The position numbers and the translations under genes were made by a program. DNA of 64,000 bases from Lagenorhynchus albirostris. Lineage: Eukaryota; Chordata; Mammalia; Artiodactyla; Delphinidae. Within the stretch, counting starts at the first letter, position 1. Each line of letters opens with the position of its first letter. Where the stretch lies: the NCBI RefSeq assembly GCF_949774975.1, contig NC_083098.1, forward strand, positions 116,655,922 through 116,719,921, read 5' to 3'. Below are positions 46,885-57,690 of this stretch, piece after piece. The notes under the pieces are model-generated. The model was given only the letters and a program-made list of their open reading frames with translations, searched no databases and had not been told where the DNA came from.

Positions 46885-47709
46885 AAAAAACTCAGGCTTA
46901 GCTGGTGGGTGCACTTTGAGGAGCAGCTCTGGGGCACCATCTTGGCCTTCTGTAAGGAGTAGGAGGGATGCTCATAGGACACACTCCAGTCTGAGCTAAC
47001 AGGCATGATTTCATAGCCCAGTGTTTCCATAGTTGGGGTGACTTACTGTCACTTAGACTGAAAGTCACCCTAAGTTTTTTGATTGGGACATTTAGTCATT
47101 TACATTTAAAGTAATTACAGATAGGTTGTATTTAATCTCATTTAGTTAATTGTTTTCTGGGTGTTTTTGTAGTTCTTCGCTGTTTCTTTCTTTTTCTCTT
47201 GCTCTCTTCATGATTTGATGATTTTCTTTAGTGTTATGTTTGAATTCCTTTCTCTTTATTTTTTATGTCTCTATATTAGGTTTTTGGTTCATGGTTACCA
47301 TGAGGTTTATATATAGCAATCTTTATATATACATGATTATTTTAAGTTGCTGATGTCTTAATTTCAAATGCACTGTAACAACCCTCCATTTTTACTCTCC
47401 TCCCCCCATCATTACTGTTTTTGACATCATATTTTACATCTTTTTGTTTTGTGTATCCCTTAACTGCTTATCACAGATATAAATAGTTTTACTACTTTTG
47501 TCTTTTAACCTTCCTGCTAATTTTGCACATGGTTGATTTACTACCTTTTCTATATATTTGCCTTTACCAATGAGGTTTTTCTTTTTTGCAATTTTCACGT
47601 TTCTAGTTGCAGGCTTTTCTTTTTCACTTAGAGAAATCCCTTTAACATTTCTTGTAAAGCTGGTTTGATGGTGCTGAACTCTTATCTTTTGCTTATCTGT
47701 AAAACTTTT

Positions 47710-47831
47710 TCTTTGAATTTTAGAATTTTATTTATTTTTTTATACAGCAGGTTCTTATTAGTTATCCATTCAATACATATTAGTGTATATATGTCAATCC
47801 CAATCTCCCAATTTATGACGCCCCCACACCC
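47710..47831 (-). mobile_element. Very short L1 3' end, nested in L1
   Basis: About 122 bp: A-rich tail as ttttatttatttttttatac, then cagcaggttcttattagtta and tatgtcaatcccaatctccc. TSD tgcttatctgtaaaactttt at 47690-47709 and 47832-47851, perfect over 20 bp. Confidence 0.93.
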
Positions 47832-48442
47832 TGCTTATCTGTAAAACTTTTGATCTCTCCATCCAATCAGAAAGCAAGCCTTGCTGGTGGATTACTCTTG
47901 GTTGTATGTTCTTCCTTTTCATCACTTTAGATATGTTGTGCCATTCCCTTCTGGCCAGCAGAGTTTCTGCCGAAAAGTCAGCTGATAGCCTGATGGGAGT
48001 TCCCTTGTATGTAATTTATTGCTTTTCCCTTGCTGCTTTTAATATTCTCTCTTTATCTTTAATTTTTGTCATCTAAAATACAATGTGTCTTGGTATGTTC
48101 CTCCTTAGGTTGATCCTGTTTTGCACTCTCTGTGCTTCCTGGACCTGGATGTCTGCTTCCTTTCCCAGGTTATGTAAGTATTCAGCTATTATGTCTTCAA
48201 ATATGTTCTCAGTCCCTTTCTCTCTCTCTCCTCTTTCTGGGACTCGTATAATGCAAATGTTAGTATGCTTGATGTTATGCCAGAAGTCTCTTAAGCTGTC
48301 CTCATTTCCTTTTATTCTTTTTTCTGTTCAACCTCAGTGATTTCCACAGCTCTATCTTCCAGCTCGCTGATACATTTCTCTGTATCATTTAATCTACTCT
48401 TGATTCCTTCTAGTTTATTTTTCATTTCAGTTATTGTATTCT

Positions 48443-48748
48443 TTATCTCTCATTCTTCTTTATATTTTCTAACTCTTTGTTAAAAACTCCTAATTTCTGA
48501 CTCTGTTCATCCATTTTTCTCCTGAGCTCTTTGACCATCTTTACAGTCATCACCTTGAACTCTTTATCAGGTAGACTGCTTATCTCCACTTCACTTAGTT
48601 CAGGCCGGGGCCTGGGGGTTTCCAGGGTTGGTGCGTGGCTGGGTCCTGACAAGTCAAGCTGCAGAGCTGCACTGGTCCTGGGGCCAGTGTCTGCCTGCTT
48701 CTGTGTGGGGTCGTGGCCCAGAGATCCCAGGACTGGTGGGTCGCCCAC
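48443..48748 (-). pseudogene. L1 ORF1 N-terminal remnant
   Basis: 101 open residues. The half nearest the stop is typical L1 ORF1p coiled coil: SSLPDKEFKVMTVKMVKELR then RKMDEQSQKLGVFNKELENI, with heptad spacing. It ends at a stop after KKNER, and ORF1 then continues only in other frames, so it is frameshifted. The C-terminal ETLLARREWH-type motif is still readable near 47950-47980. Confidence 0.85.
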
Positions 48749-48964
48749 TTAAGTGTATGAGTCTTGACTGTACTGTGTGTGACTCCACTCCTCCTACCCA
48801 TCTCATTGCTGTTTCTTTCTTTATATCTTTAGTTGTACAAGATCTTTTCTGGTAGATTCTGGGTTTTCTCATCAAACGTTGCTCTCTAAATATTTGTAAT
48901 TTTGGTATGCCCATGAGAGGAGGTGAGCTCAGGGTCTTCCTACTCTGCCGTCTTTGCCAAGGTC

Positions 48965-49505
48965 TCCTGTGGCTTTCTTATCTACATGCTGACTCTCCCC
49001 AAATTTATATCTGCAAGTTCCTGGCTCTTTTCTGAGTTCCAGACTACTATCATCAGCTCCCCACTTGACATCTCCAATTATACGTGTCAGATCTCAAAGT
49101 CATCATGTTTAAATATAATTCATCATCTTCCTTCATAAACCTGTTCTTATTTTGGCATTCCTTGTCCTGGTATAAGGGCACTACCATCCATCCACCCAAG
49201 TGCTCAAGTCAACAAAAAAAGTAGGAGTCATCTTTGGCTCCATCCCCACATCCAATTGATTTGCAAGTTCTGTCCATTATGCTTCAGATCTGCTCTACCT
49301 TCTACATTCCCATCACTACTCTCCTAACGCAGACCACGGCCATGTCACACCCGGACTGCGGCAAAACTGCGTATTGCTGTCCCTACACCCTCCTCATTTT
49401 CCTCCAGTCCAGAAACAGCATGGACAGTAATGTTCATAAAATGTGGCAAATAGTACATTTCATTTTCCCTTCTGAATACCCAAAACACTTTCCTTTAATA
49501 TAGAA
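48965..49505 (+). mobile_element. L2 ORF2 and 3' part, right half
   Basis: Continues 37560-38164 beyond the large L1: catgctgactctccccaaat, tatatctgcaagttcctggc, gacatctccaattatacgtg, aggagtcatctttggctcca. Confidence 0.75.
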
Positions 49506-49910
49506 CATCTGTATAGATAGTGTAGTAGTACTAACTCTAAAAAAGATAGCCCAAGGATTTTCATTAGTAGAAAAATATTAAAATATTAAACTAAATTGCT
49601 CCCCAATCAAGAACTAGACTACCAGATTTCAGAGAGACCAAGTTCAGTGCACACACATACATGTACAAGCATATATATATATTTTTGGCACACCTTCCAG
49701 CCACTAAAATAATAATCTTGAGGAAAGAGCATATGATATAGTGCTAATTTTTTTAAAAAAATCAGAATAAGAATAATTTGTATGCTGTTGTTGAAATTAT
49801 CTTAAACAATGGAAATCTAATGGAAGGAGATTGGACACCAAAATGTTAACAGTGTTTATACATTTTTTCTTCATTTTCCAATAGCAGCATAATATGGTAC
49901 TATTACCTTA
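49506..49910. other. Unique DNA, no gene seen
   Basis: AT-rich; nothing recognised. Confidence 0.45.
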
Positions 49911-50127
49911 CTTTATTTTATTTTATTTTTTTTTTGGCAGTACGCGGGCCTCTCACTGTTGTGGCCTCTCCCGTTGCGGAACACAGGCTCCGGATGCGCA
50001 GGCTCAGTGGCCATGGCTCACGGGCCCAGCCGCTCCGCAGCATGTGGGATCCTCCCGGACCGGGGCACGAACCCGTGTCCCCTGCATCGGCAGGCAGACT
50101 CTCAACCACTGCGCCACCAGGGAAGCC
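49911..50127 (-). mobile_element. CHR-type SINE, compact young form
   Basis: Target ctattacc at 49900-49907 and from 50129. Tail (TTTTA)n then T-run. Confidence 0.93.
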
Positions 50128-50128
50128 C

Positions 50129-50977
50129 CTATTACCCCTGTTACTCAGTGTGCATGCAATTTTTTTTTTTTTTAGAGCATGTTTCAATGTCAGTGTTTAA
50201 TGTGTCACAACATTTGGCTCATCTTGGCAAATCATGAAATTTTTCTAATTCCTAAGGTATCATTAAACAGCTGTTTTTTTTTTTCTAAATAATAATAACT
50301 CTGCCCCCTCCCCAACCAGGACTATCTAGGTTTCAATAGCCTAGATTTTCAGTGCAATGGTGTCAATTTCACTTTGGAATCCTTTCACAGATTATGGATG
50401 TCCACTTCTCATGAGGGAGTATGAACATGCAAGAAATGGTCAAGAGTTTGCTGTTTGTGAAAAGACTCAGCTGTAGCGGCATCTGGACAACACACTTTCA
50501 AAACGGGGTTATTTCATAATTGCATCGGCTCAACTCCGACTGCGCTGGACCTTGTCAGTTTATTGTTGGCTCCGCAATTTCACGCTCCAGGGTGGCAAGA
50601 ACTGCCCTGCTTGGCCAGCCTGGAGAAGGCTTGGTGAATTCCTGCAGCCATGGCTCCATTTCTTGCTGCCCACGATTGGCATGGCATTGGAGTGAAGTCC
50701 ATTTGGCCTGTGACTGGACCTCTTATTAGTCACAGGCAAAAAGTCCACTGAGGTCCCCAGGAAAAATAAGATGGAATCCAGGTGATAAGGTCTTAACCTC
50801 TTCTTGCGCGCTTGGTCTAGTTTCACTTGCTCCCAGGGTGCCGCATGCAGAGACCTTGCATCAACGGCCCTTCACACCACAGCTCCTAGCATGAAACAGC
50901 CGGGCCTGACCCCTCAGCTCCGAGATCGTGTGCAGAAGCGCCGTGCACAACACTCAGTGTGGATGCAATTTAAGGAA
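50129..50977. other. Unique DNA, no gene seen
   Basis: 50430-50960 is non-repetitive and GC-richer than its surroundings, with an 88-residue minus frame (50560-50826) lacking recognisable motifs. Possibly regulatory or a decayed exon, with nothing to prove either. Confidence 0.4.
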
Positions 50978-51350
50978 TAGTGGCCAAAAGCATGAACTTT
51001 AGGGCCAGAAGGTCCTGGTTTTATGCCCCAATGATGCCACTTACTTTTTTTTTTTTTTTTTTATCGCATGGTTTTAGTTCCCTGATCAAGGATTGAACCT
51101 GGGCCCTCAGCAGTGAGAGTGCAGAGTCCTAACCACTGGACTGCCAGGGAATTCCCATGATGCTACTTACTTGAATGTGATCTCCAGAAAATGACAATCT
51201 CTCTTTTCTTTGGTTACCTTATATGTAGAGAAGGGCATTATGAGTACCTATCTCAGATTGTTGCTGAAATTGTTAAATGAGATAATATAGGTAAAGCAAT
51301 TTGCACAGTCCCCGGCATACAATAAGTACTCAATAAATGGTAGGTGTTTG
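50978..51350 (+). mobile_element. MIR split by a SINE
   Basis: 5' part: ggccaaaagcatgaacttta, ccagaaggtcctggttttat. 3' part: tattatgag-like segment, attgttaaatgagataatat, cccggcatacaataagtact. Confidence 0.85.
51045..51156 (-). mobile_element. CHR-related SINE, short form, inside a MIR
   Basis: TSD atgatgccacttac at 51031-51044 and atgatgctacttac at 51157-51170. Confidence 0.95.
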
Positions 51351-51602
51351 CTCTTTGGATGGACCTGGCACAGAATAAATATCTGAAACCCCAAATTCAG
51401 AGGGTGATCAGCCTTACTCTCTATTGTTCTGGGTGTTATTATCTCTCCAGCTAGACAGTAAGCTTCCTTATGTCATGGACTCGTATTACTGCCTTCTCAG
51501 TTGTAATATTGCTTGTGTTGTCGTTTTTGATTTCAAAAGTAATATGTCTTATTGAAAAATAGTCCAGAAATACTAGTTTTCCCCTCCCATTCTTACCTTC
51601 TA
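51351..51602. other. Unique DNA, no gene seen
   Basis: Nothing recognised. Confidence 0.4.
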
Positions 51603-51604
51603 TA

Positions 51605-51900
51605 CAGTTGCCCTCAGTATCTGCAGGGTATTGGTTCCAGGACCCTGGTGGATACCAAAATCCAAGGATGCTCAAATCCCTTATATTAAATGGCAAAGCT
51701 TTTGCATATAACCTATGCACACCCTCCTATATACTTTAAATCATCTTTAGATTACTTATAATATCTAATACAATGTAAATGCTATCTAAATAATTGCTGG
51801 CACTGCAAATTAAAGTTTTGCTTTTTGGAATTTTTTTCTGAATATTTTCGATCTTGTTGAATCGGAGGCTACAGAACCTGCAGATACAGAGGGCTGACTG
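51605..51900 (+). mobile_element. MER2-like Tigger transposon
   Basis: Left end cagttgccctcagtatctgc, internal ggataccaaaatccaaggat, gcatataacctatgcacacc and tttaaatcatctttagatta; right end cagatacagagggctgactg, inverted to the left end. Flanked by TA (51603-51604 and 51901-51902), the Tc1/mariner target. Non-autonomous, about 296 bp. Confidence 0.88.
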
Positions 51901-51958
51901 TATCTCGTTGCAAGAGGTAATATAGAGTTTGATTCTGGATTTTTGGGGGGGAAGTTGT

Positions 51959-52310
51959 TTATTTTTTAAAACCTGTCTTCCTCCTTTTTTAAAAAGTGTT
52001 TTCTTTTTGGCTACCTTGGGTCTTAGTTGGTACGTGCGGGCTTTCTTCTAGTTGCGGCCAGAGGGGGCTGCTCTTCGTTGCAGTGTGCGGGCTTCTCATT
52101 GCGGTGGCTTTTCTTGTTGCGGAGCATGGGCTTTAGGCGCGCAGGCTTCAGTAGTTGTGGCTCACGGGCTCTAGAGCACAGGCTCAGTAGTTGTGGCGCA
52201 TGGGCTTAGTTGCTCCACAGCACGTGGGATCTTCCTGGACCAGGGCTTGAACCCGCGTCCCCTGCATTGGCAGGTGGATTCTTAACCACTGTGCCACAAG
52301 GGAAGCCCTG
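51959..52310 (-). mobile_element. CHR-type SINE, tandem pair copy 1
   Basis: Target ggaagttgt at 51950-51958 and ggaagttat at 52311-52319. Confidence 0.9.
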
Positions 52311-52320
52311 GGAAGTTATG

Positions 52321-52635
52321 GGGTTTTTTTTTGCTTTTTAAATGTTATTTATTTATTTATTTTTGGCTGCGTTGGGTCTTCGTTGCTGTGTGTGGGTTTT
52401 CTCTAGTTGTGGCAAGTGGGGGCTACTCTTTGTTGCGGTGCACGGGCTTCTCATTGCGGTGGCTTCTCTTGTTGCAGAGCGCAGGCTTCAGTAGTTGTGG
52501 CACGTGGGCTCAGTAGTTGTGGCATACGGTCTTAGTTGCTCCGCGGCATGTGGGATCTTCCTGGTTCAGGGATCGAACCCGTGTCCCCTGCATTGGCAGA
52601 AGGATTCTTAACCACTGTGCCACCAGGGAAGTCCC
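52321..52635 (-). mobile_element. CHR-type SINE, tandem pair copy 2
   Basis: Target ggaagttatg at 52311-52320 and again at 52636-52645, so it reuses the site of its neighbour. Confidence 0.92.
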
Positions 52636-52645
52636 GGAAGTTATG

Positions 52646-53040
52646 TTTGATTCATAAAAATTGTGTGTGAATATATTTCTCATCAACTCATATTTTTCAC
52701 TTAACACAGAGTTTTCTAAGAGCCTATGGAACTATTTTATTCTTTTTTTTTCCATTGCCTATATAGTATCTCATAACATGGGATTACTTCACTATTAGTT
52801 TGTTCTTTGAGGCTTGTTCATTCATTTATTTCACTCACTGAATAATTACATGCCAGGCACTGGACCCTGGGGAAATTATAAATAGTACTGCTCTAAACAT
52901 CCTTAGGTAATTTTTCTAAAAAAGCAAACATTCCCATTGCTGAGACATATGTTTAGAAGATGCACATGGTGATTCTTAGACAAACAATGTGGGCACAAAG
53001 TGGGAACTCAATAAACATTTGTTGCTTGAGTCAATGACTT
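52646..53040. other. Old L1 and L2 traces
   Basis: 52660-52930 weakly resembles a minus-strand L1M end interrupted by an L2 or MIR phrase (acatgccaggcactggaccc). 52975-53030 (gggaactcaataaacatttg) is an L2 end. Confidence 0.45.
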
Positions 53041-54929
53041 AGGTACATCTAGAGTAGGAGTTATTATAAGAGCAGGTAAGTACTACAGATATGTATGTTT
53101 TCCTAACTTAACCAGTATGTTGTATCATACCAAAGAAATATCTGTAAAACTCACTTTACAGCATGTACTGGTTTAGAAAAAAAATTGACAGGAACACAAC
53201 TGTCAGCCCTATCTCTCCTTTAGAACATTCAGCATTATTATTTTCGGAAGGTGATTAATCAGGGACTTAGTAAACTTTGATATGTTGTATGAACAAAAAG
53301 TTCAGTTGAAGAAAAAATCACCTTTCTGTGAGACAGACAATCAATCAATGTTTTTCAAAACATGGAAATTAAGATGAATAATTTGCTTTCTCATATGTTG
53401 ACAATGAATAGAATGGAAAAGCTTCATGGAACTCAATCACAATTATATTATTCAATATTACATTTACTGGGGTATATTTAAGTGGTATAATAAAATCACG
53501 TAATTATTTATTTCACAATATTTAAACTGAGACATAATAGTAACTGCAAATTTAAAACTACCCATTAAACAGCCTCTCATACAGACAGAGACCTTTGTAT
53601 GATAGAGCTGCAGGATTTACATCTGCAACAAGACACACAGGATGGGAGGCCTTCTTTTGAGCTTTTTGACTTCACCCATGGACACAGACCCCGAAGCCCA
53701 CAATATCATTTTCTGAGATCTGTAGAAAATCTTACTTAAACATATCTCCATAATGCCTGAACATTTGGGTCACAAAGTAGGGAGTAGGTGGGATATTCAC
53801 TCAAACTTTCCTGTGGCTACACGTTTGAATCTAGTCCTTCTGTGTTACCAGCGGACAGGACACCCAAGCCTCTGATTACATCTGTGATGGTCTATAAAAA
53901 CTGTTGGTTTGAATTTCTATTTACTTTACATCCTAGCAAGCCAATCCATTTGCTAGTGCCTTCTGGGCAAAATGCCTGGGTTTTGTAAAAAACGAACTCC
54001 TATTGAAAAGGAAACATAAACCCAAGTGAAATACATTTCAATTGTTGGTGTTCTGGGTTGTTACCTTTCTGTACCTTGATGTACATTTTCCACAACAATG
54101 ATGTTGAACCTCTGGTTAACTCAGGAGCGTTTTCATTTCAGGGAAACTCCTGTAGTGACATCATACAGTTGTCCGTTTTGGGACTGTCCTGCAAGTTTTT
54201 TTGTGTTTTTTTTTGTTTGTTTTTCTGTTACCATCCTGTTGTATTATCATAAACAGATGATTGTTTACCTCCATGATTTCTGCACTGAGCACCCAGACAT
54301 GTCTTTTGATTATTTTTGTTGACTATATGTAATCACCCATAAGCCAGTGCAAATCCTAAGCATAATTACCCTGTCCGAAAGTAGAAATTAACATAAAACA
54401 TATCTGTCAGTTAAATTCAATAAGGATTTGACGGAATTCCCTCTGATTCATCCTAGTTAGAATCCGAGGCAGCCATCGTTTACTTTGAAAACTGCCCAGC
54501 AGGTGTATGAATAGCAACTCCAAAAAGTGTAGAGCCTTGACCATTTTAAAGAAGGCAACACCCCTTCTAAAAACATAACTGCTGAGCTCATCAAAGAAAT
54601 CTCACACCGCCGTCTTGTGCTCTCGAAAAGCTGCGGAAAAGCGCAGTGTTCCGCTGAGCAAAGAGCTACTCTCTCACTGTTCATTTTGGTTTCTGTTTTC
54701 TATCCTTAATGAGAAGCAAATCAATTAACAGGACATATGACATGGTGGTTAGTCACCTAAGGGAAAGTATTAGTAGCCTCATTAACTTGGTGAACCCTTC
54801 CAGCTCTCACCTAGAGTTACCATCGTGCGGACCCATGACTAATCCTGCCCGGCAATCCTTGAGGTCTGGAAACCCACTCTTTGACCCAGGCCAAGGCAAT
54901 ACCCAGTGAATAACCGCTGGTGCCCCAAG
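53041..54929. other. Unique DNA upstream of the CpG island
   Basis: About 1.9 kb without recognised repeats, the longest such run next to the promoter. No exon seen. The GC content rises from about 54790. Confidence 0.5.
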
Positions 54930-55149
54930 CCCACTCACACCGACGTCAGGAAACCGTTCCCGAGAAAGGCAACGTGCGGGGGTGGGGGGATCTCTTCCCG
55001 GCCCCACCCTTGAAAGTTGCAGGGAGTGGCACCCAAAGAACTTTCCCAGATTGTTCTCTGTCACCGCTCAGGGAGGTCCGCTCCAGCCTTTCCCCGCTGA
55101 GCCAATCTGCCCCGCCTGCCAAGCCCCTCCTTCCCTGCACCTTTAACGG

Positions 55150-55259
55150 CTGGGAGCAGAGAGCCGCGGCTGAGGGTTCACTTCTCAAGAAGTCGCACCG
55201 GTTTTTCGAGCTCCGCTCTGCGCCTGGAGAGCCACAGCAGCGGGAGCGGGCGCCGCCGG
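55150..55259 (+). other. Candidate non-coding first exon A
   Basis: Ends at a near-consensus donor: cgccgccgg then gtgagtcactg. The 5' boundary is a guess within the island, because no initiator is evident. The exon would be mostly or wholly 5' UTR, since no plausible ATG-led frame runs into the donor with protein-like composition. A TGAGTCA AP-1-like core overlaps the donor (55261-55267). Confidence 0.5.
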
Positions 55260-55675
55260 GTGAGTCACTGTTTGGAAACGGAGTGGGCGGGCAAGGGTGT
55301 GAGAGAATGAATGATGTCAGGAGCGCGCAGGGCGGCGGGCGGGGAGAGCGGGCCGCGGGGCCGCGGTAAACACCGAGCGCCGCGGCGCGGGCTGAGCGGG
55401 GAGACCCCGCCCTCCGCGCGCAAGGAGCCGTCCTCGGCAGCCAGAACCCGGCCGGTGCTGCAGCGCCGCCGAGAGCGGCCTCGGAAGCGGCAGCCGCGGG
55501 AGAGACCCGGGAGGTGCTTCCCTGGCAGGGCCGAGGCAGGACAGGGCGAGACCCCGAGGAAACTTTACAGCGGCTTCGGCCGGGGGCGGCTGCGGCTGCG
55601 GCAGCGGGCTCCGTCCGCTAGCAGATCCCGGGCCCGGGAGCTGGTGCGTCCGGCCGGGAAGATCTGGAGCCCCAG
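55260..55675 (+). other. Candidate alternative first exon B or extension of exon A
   Basis: Ends at a strong donor, gatctggagccccag then gtgagagcgggtaag. Either an alternative first exon or a longer form of exon A that skips the donor at 55260. Composition is highly GC-rich with rcggcagcgg-type runs, typical of 5' UTR. The 122-residue frame at 55311-55679 reaches a stop three bases past this donor, so it would be altered by splicing. Confidence 0.5.
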
Positions 55676-55820
55676 GTGAGAGCGGGTAAGGAGCGCCGGA
55701 GGGGCCGGGGAGGAGGATGGGCTGGAAAGCCGTGCGGCGGGCGCAGCGCGGGGAGGGCATGGTGGACTGCGAACGCGGACGTGGCTCTAATTCGGCTCCC
55801 ACGCGCCCCGCCCCAAGGCA

Positions 55821-57574
55821 TCCTTCCCTGATTTTGCCTGATAGAGAGGATGGACGTGTGGCTTCGTCTCCACGCTCTGAGCATTCATCTCATTCATTTG
55901 CAACCATTGCGGGTCACTCGGTCCTGACGTTGAAAGGACACAGACTGAACCATAGATTGTCCTGAGCCACTCTGGAGGTCAGGACTTTAGTTCAAAGGAG
56001 GTGGAGGAGGGACTGTCTTTAAGCTTTTTTGAGAGGCACTTACTGATGATGTGTGAACGGTAAGAACCCAGCTCTGGGCTGCCCACACTGAAACGTTTCC
56101 ACGTTTGGCATTCCAAAGCTACTACCCTTAAGGAAAGGGAGGCTTGGTGTTTCAGCGCAGATAGGTGCGACTGGACCCGTCTACTTCTCTGAGGTATGAA
56201 TGGTTAATAGCCCGCGGCTACGTCTTTAAACAACTCAAACGTTATGTCCTGTAATTTTTATATATCAGTCTCTGCCGTTCTTCTATTTCATCTTGCTTGC
56301 TCTAATACGACCTTAGGATCGCTTTGACACGTATGTTAAATTTTTGAAGAGATTCAATTGTTTAGTGGCTCTAGGTGGGTGTGGATTTTGAACTTAACTT
56401 TCCAAATCCTTGGTTTCAATCCTAGTCACATCTGTTAATGGTGGGTTCTCAGTCGCATTTAACACTCTGAACTAGTAAAATGGGACTGTAACAACTTCAG
56501 AGGATAATGAGAGTTAAACCTCAGAAGACCTATCATAATGCCTGGCACAAAGCAGACCTCAACAAATTTTAACTGTTTATATATAAATAGTGTGTTCCAG
56601 CTGGCTTAGATAATCACCAATTAATTTCCACAGAATTTCCTACTTACAAACCTGGTGGGTTGAGGTTTAGGGTGTGAAATCCTTTGGCAAGTTCCTCAGA
56701 GTGTGAAGTAAGTTCAACGCTTCTGTGTGGATACCTGAAAGAGTTCGGGTTCCCACCCCATACCAGGGGAACTGCCATTCACTAAACAGAGTCAGAGCAG
56801 TGGCTGAAAGTGACAAATGGAATTTGGAGGAAGAAAGGATGTGTGGATAACTCTCTAACTTTACCCTTAACTTGTTTTTTTGCCTTTTAAAAAAATACGC
56901 AGGACAAAATTGTAGCCCTTTCCTTGGTTTGCTGCTGGCCTTACTTCACGGTAGTCTTCTGGTTGAAGTGTTTTTTTAACGAGTTAATGTTTAATTTGGT
57001 TTCTCTAGTTTCATTTTTCAGTAAAGCTGGTTGACTTTTGAACGTGGAGGGAAACACTTGGACACCTTTGGGTTTTCACGGAATCTTATAAAAACCCCTA
57101 GGAGACAGTTGGAGGGATAGCGAGCATTTGCTCAGGTGTTACTGAAAACATTTGTTCTTACCTTATATCTGCAACAACTTTTAGGGTCAAAGGTTACAGG
57201 GAATGTTTTTTTCCACAGTGTGATGCAGAGATCTTGGGCATCAGAATCCAGAAGACCTAAGGCTATCCGGGTGGTAACTTACTGGCTGTGTTTCTCTGAG
57301 CAATTAAACTCTCTGGAATTCTTGTGGGACTTTAAACAAAATATAGGGAAAAACATAGAAATAATCTTACCTCTATTAAAATAGACAATGGAATACAAAT
57401 GAGAACTTTTAAAAAAGTGATACATTGAAGTGAGATGTTGTTTGTTTTCGTTTCTTAAGGAAGAATTACCGAGAATTCTAGACCGTTTCAGATAAGAGTA
57501 GCCTATCCACCTTTATCTAATTCCCTTATGAGGGATTTGAAGCCTCCATTGTGAACTACTACTATCAGATATTT
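55821..57574. other. Probable start of intron 1, mostly unique
   Basis: Non-repetitive except for one MIR. No acceptor-donor pair with protein-like sequence between. Proximity to the island makes this a likely site of intronic regulatory elements, by inference only. Confidence 0.5.
56420..56578 (+). mobile_element. MIR 3' half
   Basis: gtaaaatgggactgtaacaa, cagaggataatgagagttaa, cataatgcctggcacaaagc. Confidence 0.75.
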
Positions 57575-57690
57575 ATTCAGTTGGTGAATGTTTAGTGAGC
57601 GGCTACTATATTCCAGCCACTGTGCTAGGTACTAGCAATGCTAACATGAAGGAGGCACTGTAACTGGCCTAAAGACTGGTAGAAAGAGCC
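57575..57690 (-). mobile_element. L2 3' end, minus strand
   Basis: ttcagttggtgaatgtttag, ggctactatattccagccac, tgtgctaggtactagcaatg. Confidence 0.75.

Larger units (their letters stand above)
45357..47062 (-). pseudogene. Probable processed retrocopy of an mRNA 3' end
   Basis: A 1.7 kb block with no L1 similarity lies inside the large L1 between perfect 19 bp TSDs, agtcaccctaagttttttg, at 45338-45356 and 47063-47081. Read on the minus strand it ends with attaaagagaagtgagaatt, then ctaaaacacaaacaaacaaa: a polyadenylation signal about 17 bp before a worn A-tail. That layout is diagnostic of L1-driven copying of a cellular mRNA. Minus two later SINEs it is about 1.27 kb and mostly stop-rich, so chiefly 3' UTR. 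The 5' part has a short open stretch (METLGYEIMPVSSDWSVSYE) that may be the parent's C-terminus or chance. I do not recognise the parent gene. Confidence 0.75.
54930..55820 (+). promoter_or_regulatory. CpG island, putative promoter of an unidentified gene
   Basis: The only dense CpG region in the window, strongest at about 55150-55700, with many GC-box-like runs (ccgcctgcc, cccctcc, gggcggg, ggggcgg) and no TATA box I can place. Such islands mark most broadly expressed mammalian promoters. Orientation is inferred as plus from two strong donors inside it. Several long frames on both strands (54920-55369, 55311-55679, minus 55317-55802) are Arg/Pro/Gly-rich, as expected by chance in GC-rich DNA, and are not called as proteins. 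Confidence 0.8.

Noticed and set aside
50560..50826. 88-residue minus-strand frame in unique DNA
   Set aside because: No motif or splice evidence; kept only as a stretch worth a conservation test.
54920..55369. 149-residue plus-strand frame at the CpG island
   Set aside because: Low-stop GC-rich DNA gives long frames on both strands; composition is Arg/Pro/Gly-rich, it crosses a strong splice donor at 55260, and no domain is visible.
55317..55802. 161-residue minus-strand frame, the longest in the window
   Set aside because: Same GC-rich artefact; Pro/Arg/Ala-rich with no recognisable family, and overlapping competing frames on the other strand.
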